From Firmicutes bacterium UBA4882 (GTDB lineage: Bacteria > Bacillota > UBA4882): a stretch of DNA of 16,034 bases. The stretch is taken from positions 76,617-92,650 of the forward strand of contig DHDG01000047.1 of assembly GCA_002399265.1 (NCBI GenBank). Direction: 5' to 3'. The notes below the pieces were generated by a model. The model searched no databases. It was not told where the DNA came from and saw only the letters and a program-made list of their open reading frames with translations. A program made the translations under genes and the position numbers. Below, piece by piece: positions 1 through 6,144 of the stretch (its first letter is position 1; each line of letters starts with the position of its first letter).

Positions 1-501
1 GACCGCTATATTAATTTAATGAAAGCATATGGCTATAGTGATGCTAAAGTCAGCGACCTTGCTGATTACGGAGACAAGCTGTGGCGCAGTATGGAGCAGC
101 TTCCGGACGGATTCTGCCATGGGGATTTGCATTCTGGTAACATGATTAAGGCCGGAGAACGATTCATTTTATTTGATTTTGATATTGCCTCTCATGCCTA
201 CCCGGTGATTGATGCCGCCACGTTAAGTGACAGAACCAATTTCAACCGCTTGGATGATTCCGCTTACGATAACACCCGGCGCATGTTTGAGCGGTTTTAT
301 CAGGGCTACTCCAGTGAAAGAACTTTGAGTGACCGCGAAGCGGAAGCAATATTCGATTTTATCGCGATCAGACACTATGAGCTGAATGCGACAATAACAG
401 AATACCGCCTGCCGCTCAGGGGGACGTCATGGATGTCAGACGCGGGCTTTGATGAGCAGTATGAGTGGTTGATGCGGTGGAGGAAGATGTGCGGTAGGTA
501 G
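1..501 (+). CDS. Aminoglycoside phosphotransferase (APH)-family kinase, 5' end outside the window
   Basis: The reading frame is open from base 1, so the start lies upstream and only about 166 C-terminal codons are present. The Brenner-type catalytic loop HGDLHSGN is encoded at 118-141 and is followed by the metal-binding DFD at about 175-183, the usual order in the APH/choline kinase/homoserine kinase superfamily. These enzymes move the ATP gamma-phosphate to a hydroxyl of a small molecule in the cytoplasm. The substrate cannot be read from the sequence; relatives include antibiotic, homoserine, choline and spore-coat kinases, so resistance should not be assumed. The C-terminal part is helical, as expected for the substrate lobe. 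The next gene is 150 bp away and need not be functionally linked. Confidence 0.8.
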   Translation, partial: DRYINLMKAYGYSDAKVSDLADYGDKLWRSMEQLPDGFCHGDLHSGNMIKAGERFILFDFDIASHAYPVIDAATLSDRTNFNRLDDSAYDNTRRMFERFYQGYSSERTLSDREAEAIFDFIAIRHYELNATITEYRLPLRGTSWMSDAGFDEQYEWLMRWRKMCGR

Positions 502-653
502 TGCGCTTGAACATGCTGCAGATTACCGGAAGGGAAAGCCATATGACAAAGTGATGCGGTAAGTGCCTTTTCCTTTTTTCTCAAGATGGACAATTCGCCT
601 GAAATGATTTACAATTGTTAATAGATAACTATGATGGATAAAGGAGGAATTAG

Positions 654-995
654 ATGAATCGTCTGTACCCTCGAATTGTGGGCGTTTACCTCGCTTTACT
701 CGGAGTCGCGATGATCTTCATTTTCTTCGATCAATCATCACAGCAGTTGCTGACCGCGCATCCGGCAGTTTATTTTATAGTTGCGGCCTACCTGATTGTG
801 GCTGGCATACTCTGTTGGCTTAATAAAACCTTAGGATTGATCCTTGGCGCGGTCTACTTTATCGCAGAGTTTATCGGCGTTGTCGGATTAGTGTCAGCTA
901 CCGATCTTGCAGCTATCGGTGCGGCAATCTTCCTGATTGCTGCAGTGATCGATCGTATCGCGAATAGGAAACGCTCTACAACTGCGAACACATAA
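654..995 (+). CDS. Small four-helix integral membrane protein, function unknown
   Basis: The product is 113 aa with four hydrophobic segments at about residues 7-25, 39-57, 60-80 and 83-100, a short polar loop after helix 1 and a basic C-terminal tail (DRIANRKR), which suggests a cytoplasmic C-terminus. The start is well supported by an AAGGAGG box at 641-647, seven bases before ATG 654. Size and helix pattern resemble DUF4383/DoxX-like small membrane proteins, but I see no diagnostic motif and do not assign a family. Nothing in the neighbours points to a role. The ORF ends just before a block of DNA shared with the upstream region of the lipoprotein gene at 3034. Confidence 0.8.
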   Translation: MNRLYPRIVGVYLALLGVAMIFIFFDQSSQQLLTAHPAVYFIVAAYLIVAGILCWLNKTLGLILGAVYFIAEFIGVVGLVSATDLAAIGAAIFLIAAVIDRIANRKRSTTANT

Positions 996-998
996 TGG

Positions 999-1100
999 GG
1001 AAGGCTTCCCGCATCTGAACAGGCGCATTTTGAACAGAATTGCATTTTTGCTTTATGCGTTAATGCCGAACTATCTATATAATAAAGGGTACGGTGTTAC
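999..1100 (+). repeat. Upstream part of the lipoprotein-gene duplication (copy 1; copy 2 at 2935-3033)
   Basis: The bases before the pseudogene resemble those before the intact lipoprotein gene. GGAAGGCTTCCCGCATCTGA at 999-1018 corresponds to GGAAGGACTTCCCACATTTG at 2935-2954, and TTAATGCCGAACT at 1060-1072 to TTAATGTCGGACT at 2993-3005. The duplicated unit therefore included about 100 bp of leader and probably the promoter. Both copies keep an inverted GGAAG/CTTCC element at their left edge. Confidence 0.7.
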
Positions 1101-1199
1101 ATGTGGCTCAAACCAAAAGTGGTACTACTTTAGGTTTTTTGGCATTGACAGCATCGGGTTGCGGTAGGCCATACAGGATGGTTCTTCTTTCCCGTACTG

Positions 1200-1333
1200 T
1201 GAAGTACTTGCTGTCGCAGATTTGCTTCTTGCGCACCGCGAAAAACTGCTGAAATGGAACCCTCGAGTCCGTTTTCCAAGGTTTCTACTGCTTTTGTGAA
1301 TTGATCGGCATATTCCTGGAACAGGTGTTCATG
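1200..1333 (-). pseudogene. Remnant of an IS256/mutator-type transposase (C-terminal region)
   Basis: On the - strand the frame reading from 1333 to about 1241 encodes EHLFQEYADQFTKAVETL followed by ENGLEGSISAVF. This resembles the stretch before the last catalytic region of IS256-family (DDE, mutator-type) transposases, typically of the form F..EYG..FPKA...LE.GLEDSL. The likeness fades after about 1241, and the family's downstream TTN..ER.N motif is not found, so only a short piece survives. It lies inside the decayed lipoprotein paralogue, which suggests that insertion of a mobile element, followed by deletion, helped destroy that gene. The assignment rests on pattern recognition of about 30 residues and could be wrong. 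Confidence 0.45.
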
Positions 1334-1336
1334 ATT

Positions 1337-1366
1337 AAAAAAGCCTGCGCCACCACAGCGTAGGCT
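1337..1366 (-). terminator. Probable Rho-independent terminator for the nuclease gene
   Basis: AGCCTGCGC (1342-1350) and GCGTAGGCT (1358-1366) form a nine-pair stem with a 7-base loop. Read on the - strand the hairpin is followed at once by six T residues (A1337-A1342 on +), with one A/C mismatch in the stem. It lies about 260 bp beyond the stop of the leftward nuclease gene. On the + strand the stem has a G-U pair and only a broken T run, so weaker bidirectional use is possible. Confidence 0.6.
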
Positions 1367-1629
1367 CCTTTGTTTATGCCTGATTTGACCAATCAGTGAC
1401 CACACTTTTTCCTGTTTTCAGTAAAAGGGTGTCCATTTATAATGGTTTCCGGGATTCAGAATTCGACTTTTTGCTATGGGGGTCAAGTCAGGTGTTCTTG
1501 CTACTCCAAGCTCGGGTAGCAGGACTCTTTTTGCAAAATGGCACAGTACGGGTTATGGCAGTGATATCTCGGTCATTACCAGTGACGTGTCCGGACTCAA
1601 TCCGGGAATTATAGATGCCCGTATGCGCT

Positions 1630-2721
1630 CTAAATCCCCCATATTGTCTTAAGTCGCTCCACCGTATAATCCCATTTTGGGGAAGTTGGGCGGGCAACTG
1701 AGTTTTGATTTGCGAGAAATCCCTTTTCCCAAATGCCATCTTTGTAAGAGGGGATCTTCTTTATCCACTTAAGGCGCACTGCATAATCCGCTTTGTCAGG
1801 ATTCTCCCTGATAGTAAGAAGTCTCGTTTGTACAACATTAAGTACTGACTTCTGCGTACCATTATCATCAACCATAAAATCATCAACCGGTTGACGAGGC
1901 TCCACTACAGTCGCAACTCCACAAAACCCTTTTCCACTTCCCATATGAACCCAGACACGGTCTCCGGGGTTGAGCATATCCAGCGATCTGGCGTACCAAT
2001 CACCCCCGCCGGCAACCAGAAAGCCATACTTCATGCCTGCTTCCACTACATCCTGCTGATAGCCGAAGGAAGCATAGTATTCACCATTCCAGCGTTTTGG
2101 TTTTACCTGGTCCAACTCTTCGCCAACAGATGGTTCAACCAACCATGAACGCGATAAATACTCGGCATCACCGTCTTTGAAAAATGAGAAAAAAACAGCA
2201 TTCACGGGAACGCCATAGTTTTTCTGTAGGTAGCGAACGACTCGCTCAGATTCAGGGTGCAACTCTGACGCAACAATGACCATTTCGTGATTTGTGTTAA
2301 TCTCTTCAGGAATCTCAATCCCAAAGGAGTCTCTGAACGCAGTTTCCAGAGGATTCGATGTACCATTCTTTTTCTGTTCCTCATAATTACTAAATATAGT
2401 GGCCAAATCTTCATACGCAAGCTCCTTAACCCAAGCGGCGTAATCGAGAACTTGCGACACAACCTCGCGATCCGACTTATCTTTCTTAAGCTCCAGAATA
2501 ATAATCGCACCCGACTGATCGATTGCGAGTAAATCGATGCGACCCGAATAGGCGGTCTGAACTTGGCGTCCAATGATCATCCACTTGCGCGGTTCAGAGA
2601 TAATCGAAATGTCTTCCTCGAGAATGTCTTCAAGACGCTTCTCAAAATCCATTGCCGTTGGAATAATGCGGATTGGCTTTGTATTATCATTTATTCGCCA
2701 TATACCAGTCTCAAGGGGCAT
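1630..2721 (-). CDS. PD-(D/E)XK nuclease, NucS/DUF91-like, with C-terminal PUA/EVE-like domain
   Basis: The protein is 363 aa from ATG 2721 (AGGAG nine bases upstream; GTG 2724 is equally possible). Residues 25-100 form a RecB/NucS-like nuclease core: D63 in GRIDLLAID, then E77-x-K79 in IIILELKK, and Q90 with Y94 in SQVLDYAAW. These are the usual metal and DNA-contact positions of PD-(D/E)XK enzymes of the DUF91 type. Residues 105-195 are a mixed helical and strand region. About 210-330 contains WYARSLDMLNPGDRVWV and GFCGVATV, a pattern seen in small PUA/EVE-like beta barrels that read modified bases. This predicts an intact cytoplasmic DNA nuclease, perhaps for repair or defence. It stands alone, with no methylase or helicase partner next to it; the methyltransferase at 4329 looks like a small-molecule enzyme. 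The last codons abut the decayed lipoprotein copy. Confidence 0.7.
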   Translation of the reverse strand: MPLETGIWRINDNTKPIRIIPTAMDFEKRLEDILEEDISIISEPRKWMIIGRQVQTAYSGRIDLLAIDQSGAIIILELKKDKSDREVVSQVLDYAAWVKELAYEDLATIFSNYEEQKKNGTSNPLETAFRDSFGIEIPEEINTNHEMVIVASELHPESERVVRYLQKNYGVPVNAVFFSFFKDGDAEYLSRSWLVEPSVGEELDQVKPKRWNGEYYASFGYQQDVVEAGMKYGFLVAGGGDWYARSLDMLNPGDRVWVHMGSGKGFCGVATVVEPRQPVDDFMVDDNGTQKSVLNVVQTRLLTIRENPDKADYAVRLKWIKKIPSYKDGIWEKGFLANQNSVARPTSPKWDYTVERLKTIWGI

Positions 2722-2724
2722 CAC

Positions 2725-3033
2725 ACATCGCTCCTAACTAATTGTGAAGCAAATCTTTTGCTCTTCAAAAAACTCTTCTAAATCTGGCATTTCATGTTTA
2801 CTTCGGCATTTCCCAGTCGTTTCCTGCAGTAGGTATGCCTGTGGAGATGCTGATCACCCATCTACCGGTGGCCTGCCACGCCTGGGCTTTTAGAGACTAG
2901 AACCAGAAAACCGATCTTTGCATTAATATTCCAAGGAAGGACTTCCCACATTTGGGCAGAATCACATGCTTCATATGAAGTGGTCTCATACCTTAATGTC
3001 GGACTTCTTTGGAAACAGGGGGAGTGACTTTGA
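2725..3033. other. Gene-free divergent intergenic region
   Basis: This 309 bp lies between the leftward nuclease and the rightward lipoprotein gene and should hold both promoters. I find no coding frame with family resemblance and no convincing -35/-10 pair. Visible elements are an inverted GGAAG/CTTCC element at 2935-2946, a perfect palindrome CTTCATATGAAG at 2969-2980, and the GGGGGAG ribosome binding site at about 3018-3024 for the lipoprotein gene. Bases 2935-3033 are the second copy of the leader block found at 999-1100. Confidence 0.6.
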
Positions 3034-4260
3034 ATGTGGCATAAATCAAAAATAGTGCTACTTTTGGTTTTTCTGGCACTGACAGCATTGGGCTGCGGTA
3101 AGCCTTATAGCCTTAAAGGTAATATAAGGACGGTTTATGGCAACATAGGGATCCCCGATGTCACAATTGCATTCGATGGCTTCGGTACTGCCAAGACTCT
3201 TGCAGATGGCTCGTGGAACAAAACGGAGGTATCCGGAAGAGTAAATATAACCCCCGCTAAGGAGGGATGGTTCTTCTTTCCTGAATCAGTTCAGGTTAGG
3301 CGGTCGGCCACTATTAATTTTCTTGCTACTTCAAACCTGGGTAACCGGATTCTTTTTACAAAATACGATGATACAGATTATCGCAATGACATCTGGGTAA
3401 TGGATCCGGATGGCCTCAATAGGAATCAACTTACTTTCTCGGGAAACTGTGCCCAGCCTTCCTGGTCTCCCGATAGATCGAAAATTGCATATGTGGTTTA
3501 TGGAGATAGCTGGGTTGATAGCCAAATCTGGCTTATGAATCTGGACGGTACTGATAAAACCTTGATTGCTGCCCAAGAGGGTTTCCTTTTTCAGGAGCCA
3601 AGCTGGTCTCCTGATGGAGCCAGGCTGCTCTTTTATGCATTAGGTCCGAATTTCCCTGATGATGGCTGTATGGGCTATTTGCGCATTATCGATATATATG
3701 ACTCAAATTTAGCCGGACATGATATTCCCCTAAGCGGACTTTTGCCTTCAGCAGCCCGATGGTCACCTGATGGTAACTGGATTGCTTTTTCAGCACCCGA
3801 TCAGGACACGCCGACTTTGACGCCGCCTCTGAAATACGACATTTACATCATGCGCCCGGATGGTACTGGCCTCACCCGAATAACATCTAAAGATCCTGTT
3901 ACCGCGCAGACTGATTTCGCCATGACGTATATCCGCTGGTCTCCAGATGGGCAGAAACTCGTGTTTTCTGCCGGTAAGGACGGAATGAACTTCACACCGT
4001 TTCAAATCTATGTGATCAACAGAGACGGATCAAACTTAGTCAAGTTGACGAATTTGGAATGTGATGCGTATGGTCCCTCATGGTCTCCCGATGGAAAGAA
4101 AATTGCTTTTTCGATGTACTATTCGATTTACGGCGATGACCCAAGGGGGTTATCTGAAATCTACATTATGAATTCGGATGGAACAGGAATGATCTGTCTA
4201 CCCAATCCAATATCCGGTCTTGGGCAAAGCGAAGCAGAAGTATGCTGGTCCCCTTTCTAA
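3034..4260 (+). CDS. TolB-like (PD40) beta-propeller lipoprotein
   Basis: The product is 408 aa. Residues 1-21 are a signal peptide (basic KSK, a hydrophobic run, then ALGC with Cys21), so it is probably an exported lipoprotein, though the lipobox is not a perfect L-[AS]-[GA]-C. Residues 26-98 resemble a carboxypeptidase-regulatory/transthyretin-like strand domain (SLKGNI, IPDVTIAF, ADGSW). Residues 103-408 form a six-bladed propeller built of PD40/WD40-like repeats, with WSPD at W144, W191, W243, W302 and W350 and a degenerate WSPF at 405. The intervening strands read IWVMDPDG, IWLMNLDG, IYIMRPDG, IYVINRDG and IYIMNSDG. Such propellers act in extracytoplasmic binding, as in TolB, and no enzyme motif is visible. 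No tol or pal genes are nearby, so it is not called tolB. A GGGGGAG box precedes the ATG. A dead paralogue lies at 1101-1610 and a strong hairpin follows. Confidence 0.85.
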   Translation: MWHKSKIVLLLVFLALTALGCGKPYSLKGNIRTVYGNIGIPDVTIAFDGFGTAKTLADGSWNKTEVSGRVNITPAKEGWFFFPESVQVRRSATINFLATSNLGNRILFTKYDDTDYRNDIWVMDPDGLNRNQLTFSGNCAQPSWSPDRSKIAYVVYGDSWVDSQIWLMNLDGTDKTLIAAQEGFLFQEPSWSPDGARLLFYALGPNFPDDGCMGYLRIIDIYDSNLAGHDIPLSGLLPSAARWSPDGNWIAFSAPDQDTPTLTPPLKYDIYIMRPDGTGLTRITSKDPVTAQTDFAMTYIRWSPDGQKLVFSAGKDGMNFTPFQIYVINRDGSNLVKLTNLECDAYGPSWSPDGKKIAFSMYYSIYGDDPRGLSEIYIMNSDGTGMICLPNPISGLGQSEAEVCWSPF

Positions 4261-4264
4261 GAGT

Positions 4265-4293
4265 AATCACCCCGACAAAATGTCGGGGTGATT
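4265..4293 (+). terminator. Strong hairpin after the lipoprotein gene
   Basis: AATCACCCCGACA (4265-4277) and TGTCGGGGTGATT (4281-4293) are perfect complements of 13 bp around a 3-base AAA loop, starting four bases after the stop codon. The T run after it is poor, so it may act as a terminator in either direction or protect the mRNA 3' end. Confidence 0.7.
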
Positions 4294-4328
4294 CTGATCT
4301 ATTTATTAAATAGGAGGACGTGCGCTTT

Positions 4329-5099
4329 ATGAATATGGAACAAATACTAAAAACCAATAAAACGTATTGGGACTCAAAGGCAGATTTATGGTTTGGGACT
4401 ACGGCGCTCCCAACATATGGAGTAAAATTTGTGACAGAAGATGATCTACATTTATTTGGCGATGTTTCTGGAAAAAAATTATTGGAAATTTGTTGTGGCA
4501 GTGGTCACTCCCTAAAATACCACGCTGATAAAGGTGCCGCTGAATTGTGGGGAGTGGATATTTCTCACAAGCAACTAGAAAATGCTGATGCGTATTTGAA
4601 AGAGCACGGATATACAGCGAAATTTATTTGTTCACCTATGGAAGCAGAATTAAATATCCCAACAAATTACTTTGATTTTGTTTATTCAATATATGGAATT
4701 GGTTGGACAACAGACCTGCAAGGTACATTCAGAAAGATAGCATCTTATTTAAGGAAAAATGGTATATTTATTTTCAGTTGGCATCATACATTGAATTACT
4801 GTGTGGCTTGGTCATGCAACGAACGCAAAGATGTTATAGAAAATAACACCTTGATTTTTAATAAAAGCTATTTTGATGAATCATACTTTAGCATGCCTAT
4901 TGATGGAAGTGAAATAATATTATGCAATCGAAAAATATCATCGTATATCAACGCTTTAGCAAAAGCAGGATTTGTCGTTGAGCAAATGGCTGAACAGACT
5001 GATAAAGAGACAATGGAAAATGCTGAAGATATCAGCGATAAAACCAAAAAGGCCAAGATGCTTCCACTTTCTTTTTGCATAAAGGCAAGAAAATTGTAA
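4329..5099 (+). CDS. Class I SAM-dependent methyltransferase
   Basis: The product is 256 aa from ATG 4329, eleven bases after AGGAGG at 4312-4317; an in-frame GTG at 4320 is too close to that box. Motif I is LLEICCGSG at about residues 51-59 (SAM-binding glycine loop). The acidic end of strand 2 is GVDIS with D77, and the later strand FDFVYSIYGIGW fits motif IV/V of the Methyltransf_11/25 group. It should transfer a methyl group from SAM to a small molecule in the cytoplasm; the substrate is unknown. DNA-methylase motifs (DPPY, NPPY) are absent. The gene is clearly richer in A+T than the sugar-acid cluster to its right (many AAA, AAT, TTT and ATA codons), which hints at separate acquisition. 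No partner gene is adjacent. Confidence 0.8.
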   Translation: MNMEQILKTNKTYWDSKADLWFGTTALPTYGVKFVTEDDLHLFGDVSGKKLLEICCGSGHSLKYHADKGAAELWGVDISHKQLENADAYLKEHGYTAKFICSPMEAELNIPTNYFDFVYSIYGIGWTTDLQGTFRKIASYLRKNGIFIFSWHHTLNYCVAWSCNERKDVIENNTLIFNKSYFDESYFSMPIDGSEIILCNRKISSYINALAKAGFVVEQMAEQTDKETMENAEDISDKTKKAKMLPLSFCIKARKL

Positions 5100-5253
5100 T
5101 GCTAGTTTTGTACATTATGAGATGCAGCGGCCATGTCGATCGCATTGTTCTCAGTTCCGGGAGAACTGCTGAAGAGACTGCCGCTTTGCTAAAGGAGTTG
5201 TTGGATCTACGATCGCCTTCATTGTGGTTTGTCCCCATCCCCAGGAACTGGAA

Positions 5254-5277
5254 AAACCTGCGTCACTACGCAGGTTT
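5254..5277 (-). terminator. Rho-independent terminator of the tRNA-Arg gene
   Basis: AAACCTGCGT (5254-5263) and ACGCAGGTTT (5268-5277) form a perfect 10-bp stem with a 4-base loop. On the - strand it ends in a run of five T, 16 bases after the tRNA 3' end. The symmetrical A/T ends make it usable from the methyltransferase side as well. Confidence 0.75.
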
Positions 5278-5292
5278 CATCAATTCATGTTA

Positions 5293-5368
5293 TGGCGGCC
5301 CCGGGGGGAGTCGAACCTCCGACACACGGTTTAGGAAACCGCTGCTCTATCCTCTGAGCTACGGGGCC
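5293..5368 (-). tRNA. tRNA-Arg (anticodon CCU)
   Basis: Read on the - strand, 76 nt fold as a standard cloverleaf. The acceptor is GGCCCCG/CGGGGCC, followed by discriminator G and an encoded CCA. The D stem is GCTC/GAGC, the anticodon stem GCGGT/ACCGT, the anticodon loop TTCCTAA, the variable loop GTGTC, and the T arm has loop TTCGACT. Anticodon CCT (5333-5335 on +) reads the Arg codon AGG. The T stem GGAGG/CCCCC carries one A/C mismatch in the middle. It has its own promoter and terminator, so it is a single-gene unit. Confidence 0.95.
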
Positions 5369-5380
5369 GCTGCAACCTAT

Positions 5381-5409
5381 ATTATAACATACTCATCCGG
5401 CAATGAAAA
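5381..5409 (-). promoter_or_regulatory. Sigma-70-type promoter of tRNA-Arg
   Basis: On the - strand TTTTCA (5404-5409) and a perfect TATAAT (5381-5386) are 17 bp apart. The -10 box lies 12 bases before the mature tRNA 5' end, so the leader would be only a few bases long. Confidence 0.7.
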
Positions 5410-5412
5410 GAA

Positions 5413-5442
5413 GCAGGGCTTGCCAAAAGAGTCTGCGCCTGC
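5413..5442 (-). terminator. Possible weak terminator at the end of the catabolic cluster
   Basis: On the - strand GCAGGC (5437-5442) can pair with GCCCTGC (5413-5419) with one bulge, and TTCTTTTC follows. The loop is long (17 nt) and the stem short, so this is tentative. It lies just after the aldolase stop and overlaps the upstream part of the tRNA promoter. Confidence 0.3.
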
Positions 5443-5445
5443 CAC

Positions 5446-6090
5446 TTAATTGCGCGCTTCGCGAACAGCCTCCACAAAAGCGCGTGCCCTTTCCGCAATA
5501 CCATTCATGTCGCCGGCTTCAACTAGGGCGCGGCTCACAAGTTCGCCGCCTATTCCCAGGGCTACTGCACCGGCCTTGATAAATTGGCCGACATTCTCGA
5601 TAGTAACTCCCCCAACTGCCATCAAATCAACCTGCGGAAGCGGACCGCGCAAATCCGAAAAGTAGCCTGGTCCCAGGCGGCCTGCCGGGAATACTTTAAC
5701 CGCAGCAACCCCTAATTCCCAGGCCGTCAACACTTCGGTGGGCGTCATTGCTCCCGGAAAGACAGGGATAGAATAGCGGTGACACATAGTAATCGTTTCC
5801 GGGTTAAGCGCCGGTGTCAGCACAAATGACGCGCCAGCAAGAATCGCCGCCCTGGCAGAGGCTCCGTCCAAAACAGTACCGGCTCCCACAATCACTTCCT
5901 GACCATAATGGGTCGCCAGCCATGTAATCATATCCAATGCTCCGGAAGTGTTCAGGGTCACTTCAACCGCCCGCACGCCGCCGCTCAGCAATGCATCGCA
6001 AATCGGCGCGGCCAATTCGGGTTTCTGTCCCCGAATGATGGCGACAATACCGGCATCCTTAATCCTCTGATATAAAGCTGTTTGATCCAT
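5446..6090 (-). CDS. KDPG/KDPGal aldolase (class I, Eda/DgoA family)
   Basis: The product is 214 aa, the usual family length (about 200-215). Conserved positions are R20 in GIVAIIRG, E43 in AVEVTLNT (general acid/base), the phosphate-loop region GAGTVLD at about 69-75, the Schiff-base lysine K132 in AVKVFPA, and a C-terminal GGVTIENV phosphate site at 160-167. The family cleaves 2-keto-3-deoxy-6-phospho-gluconate or -galactonate to pyruvate and glyceraldehyde 3-phosphate. Because a DgoK-type kinase lies directly upstream, 6-phospho-2-keto-3-deoxygalactonate is the likelier substrate, but sequence alone does not separate the epimers. It is the last gene of the leftward cluster, 54 bp after the kinase, and starts at ATG 6090 behind an AAGGAGGGG box. 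Confidence 0.9.
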   Translation of the reverse strand: MDQTALYQRIKDAGIVAIIRGQKPELAAPICDALLSGGVRAVEVTLNTSGALDMITWLATHYGQEVIVGAGTVLDGASARAAILAGASFVLTPALNPETITMCHRYSIPVFPGAMTPTEVLTAWELGVAAVKVFPAGRLGPGYFSDLRGPLPQVDLMAVGGVTIENVGQFIKAGAVALGIGGELVSRALVEAGDMNGIAERARAFVEAVREARN

Positions 6091-6144
6091 TTTCTATAGT
6101 CCCCTCCTTGTTCCAAAGGGGTTACGCTAATCCGTAATCCGCCT

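Larger units (their letters stand above)
1101..1610 (+). pseudogene. Decayed paralogue of the beta-propeller lipoprotein at 3034-4260
   Basis: Two blocks match the intact gene. Block 1 (1101-1192) reproduces the signal peptide and lipobox: ATG TGG, six of the next nine residues identical, then TAG at 1131-1133 where the intact gene has TTG (Leu11), then a 1-base deletion in the run of T at about 1135-1140, then the GCG-like cysteine region at 1160. At about 1176 it jumps to the equivalent of 3265, losing about 154 bp, and the match stops at 1192. Block 2 (1495-about 1610) resumes at the equivalent of 3320 and encodes a first propeller blade (LATPSSGSRTLFAKW, then SDISVI), close to LATSNLGNRILFTKY in the intact protein. 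The 302 bp between the blocks is foreign and includes a transposase-like remnant. With a stop, a frameshift, a deletion, an insertion and no later blades, it cannot make a working protein. Confidence 0.85.

Noticed and set aside
608..635. TTTACA - 16 bp - TATGAT resembling a promoter for the small membrane protein
   Set aside because: Transcription would begin at or inside the AAGGAGG box at 641-647, leaving an unusable leader. It may be chance in AT-rich DNA.
1396..1434. Imperfect inverted ends TGACCACACTTTTTCCTG and TGGACACCCTTTTACTG
   Set aside because: They face each other with only a few bases between. They could be fused IS termini, but the match is imperfect and no family end could be named.
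1396..1614. 72-codon + strand ORF
   Set aside because: It runs in the wrong frame through the second block of the dead lipoprotein copy and through foreign DNA. The homologous frame is different.
4329..5099. Methyltransferase as partner of the nuclease in a restriction-modification system
   Set aside because: It has small-molecule class I motifs and lacks DNA-methylase catalytic motifs. It is also on the other strand with the lipoprotein gene between.
5075..5449. 124-codon + strand ORF after the methyltransferase
   Set aside because: Its second half is a translation of the antisense of tRNA-Arg and its promoter, and it crosses a terminator hairpin. The first part has no recognisable family or ribosome binding site.
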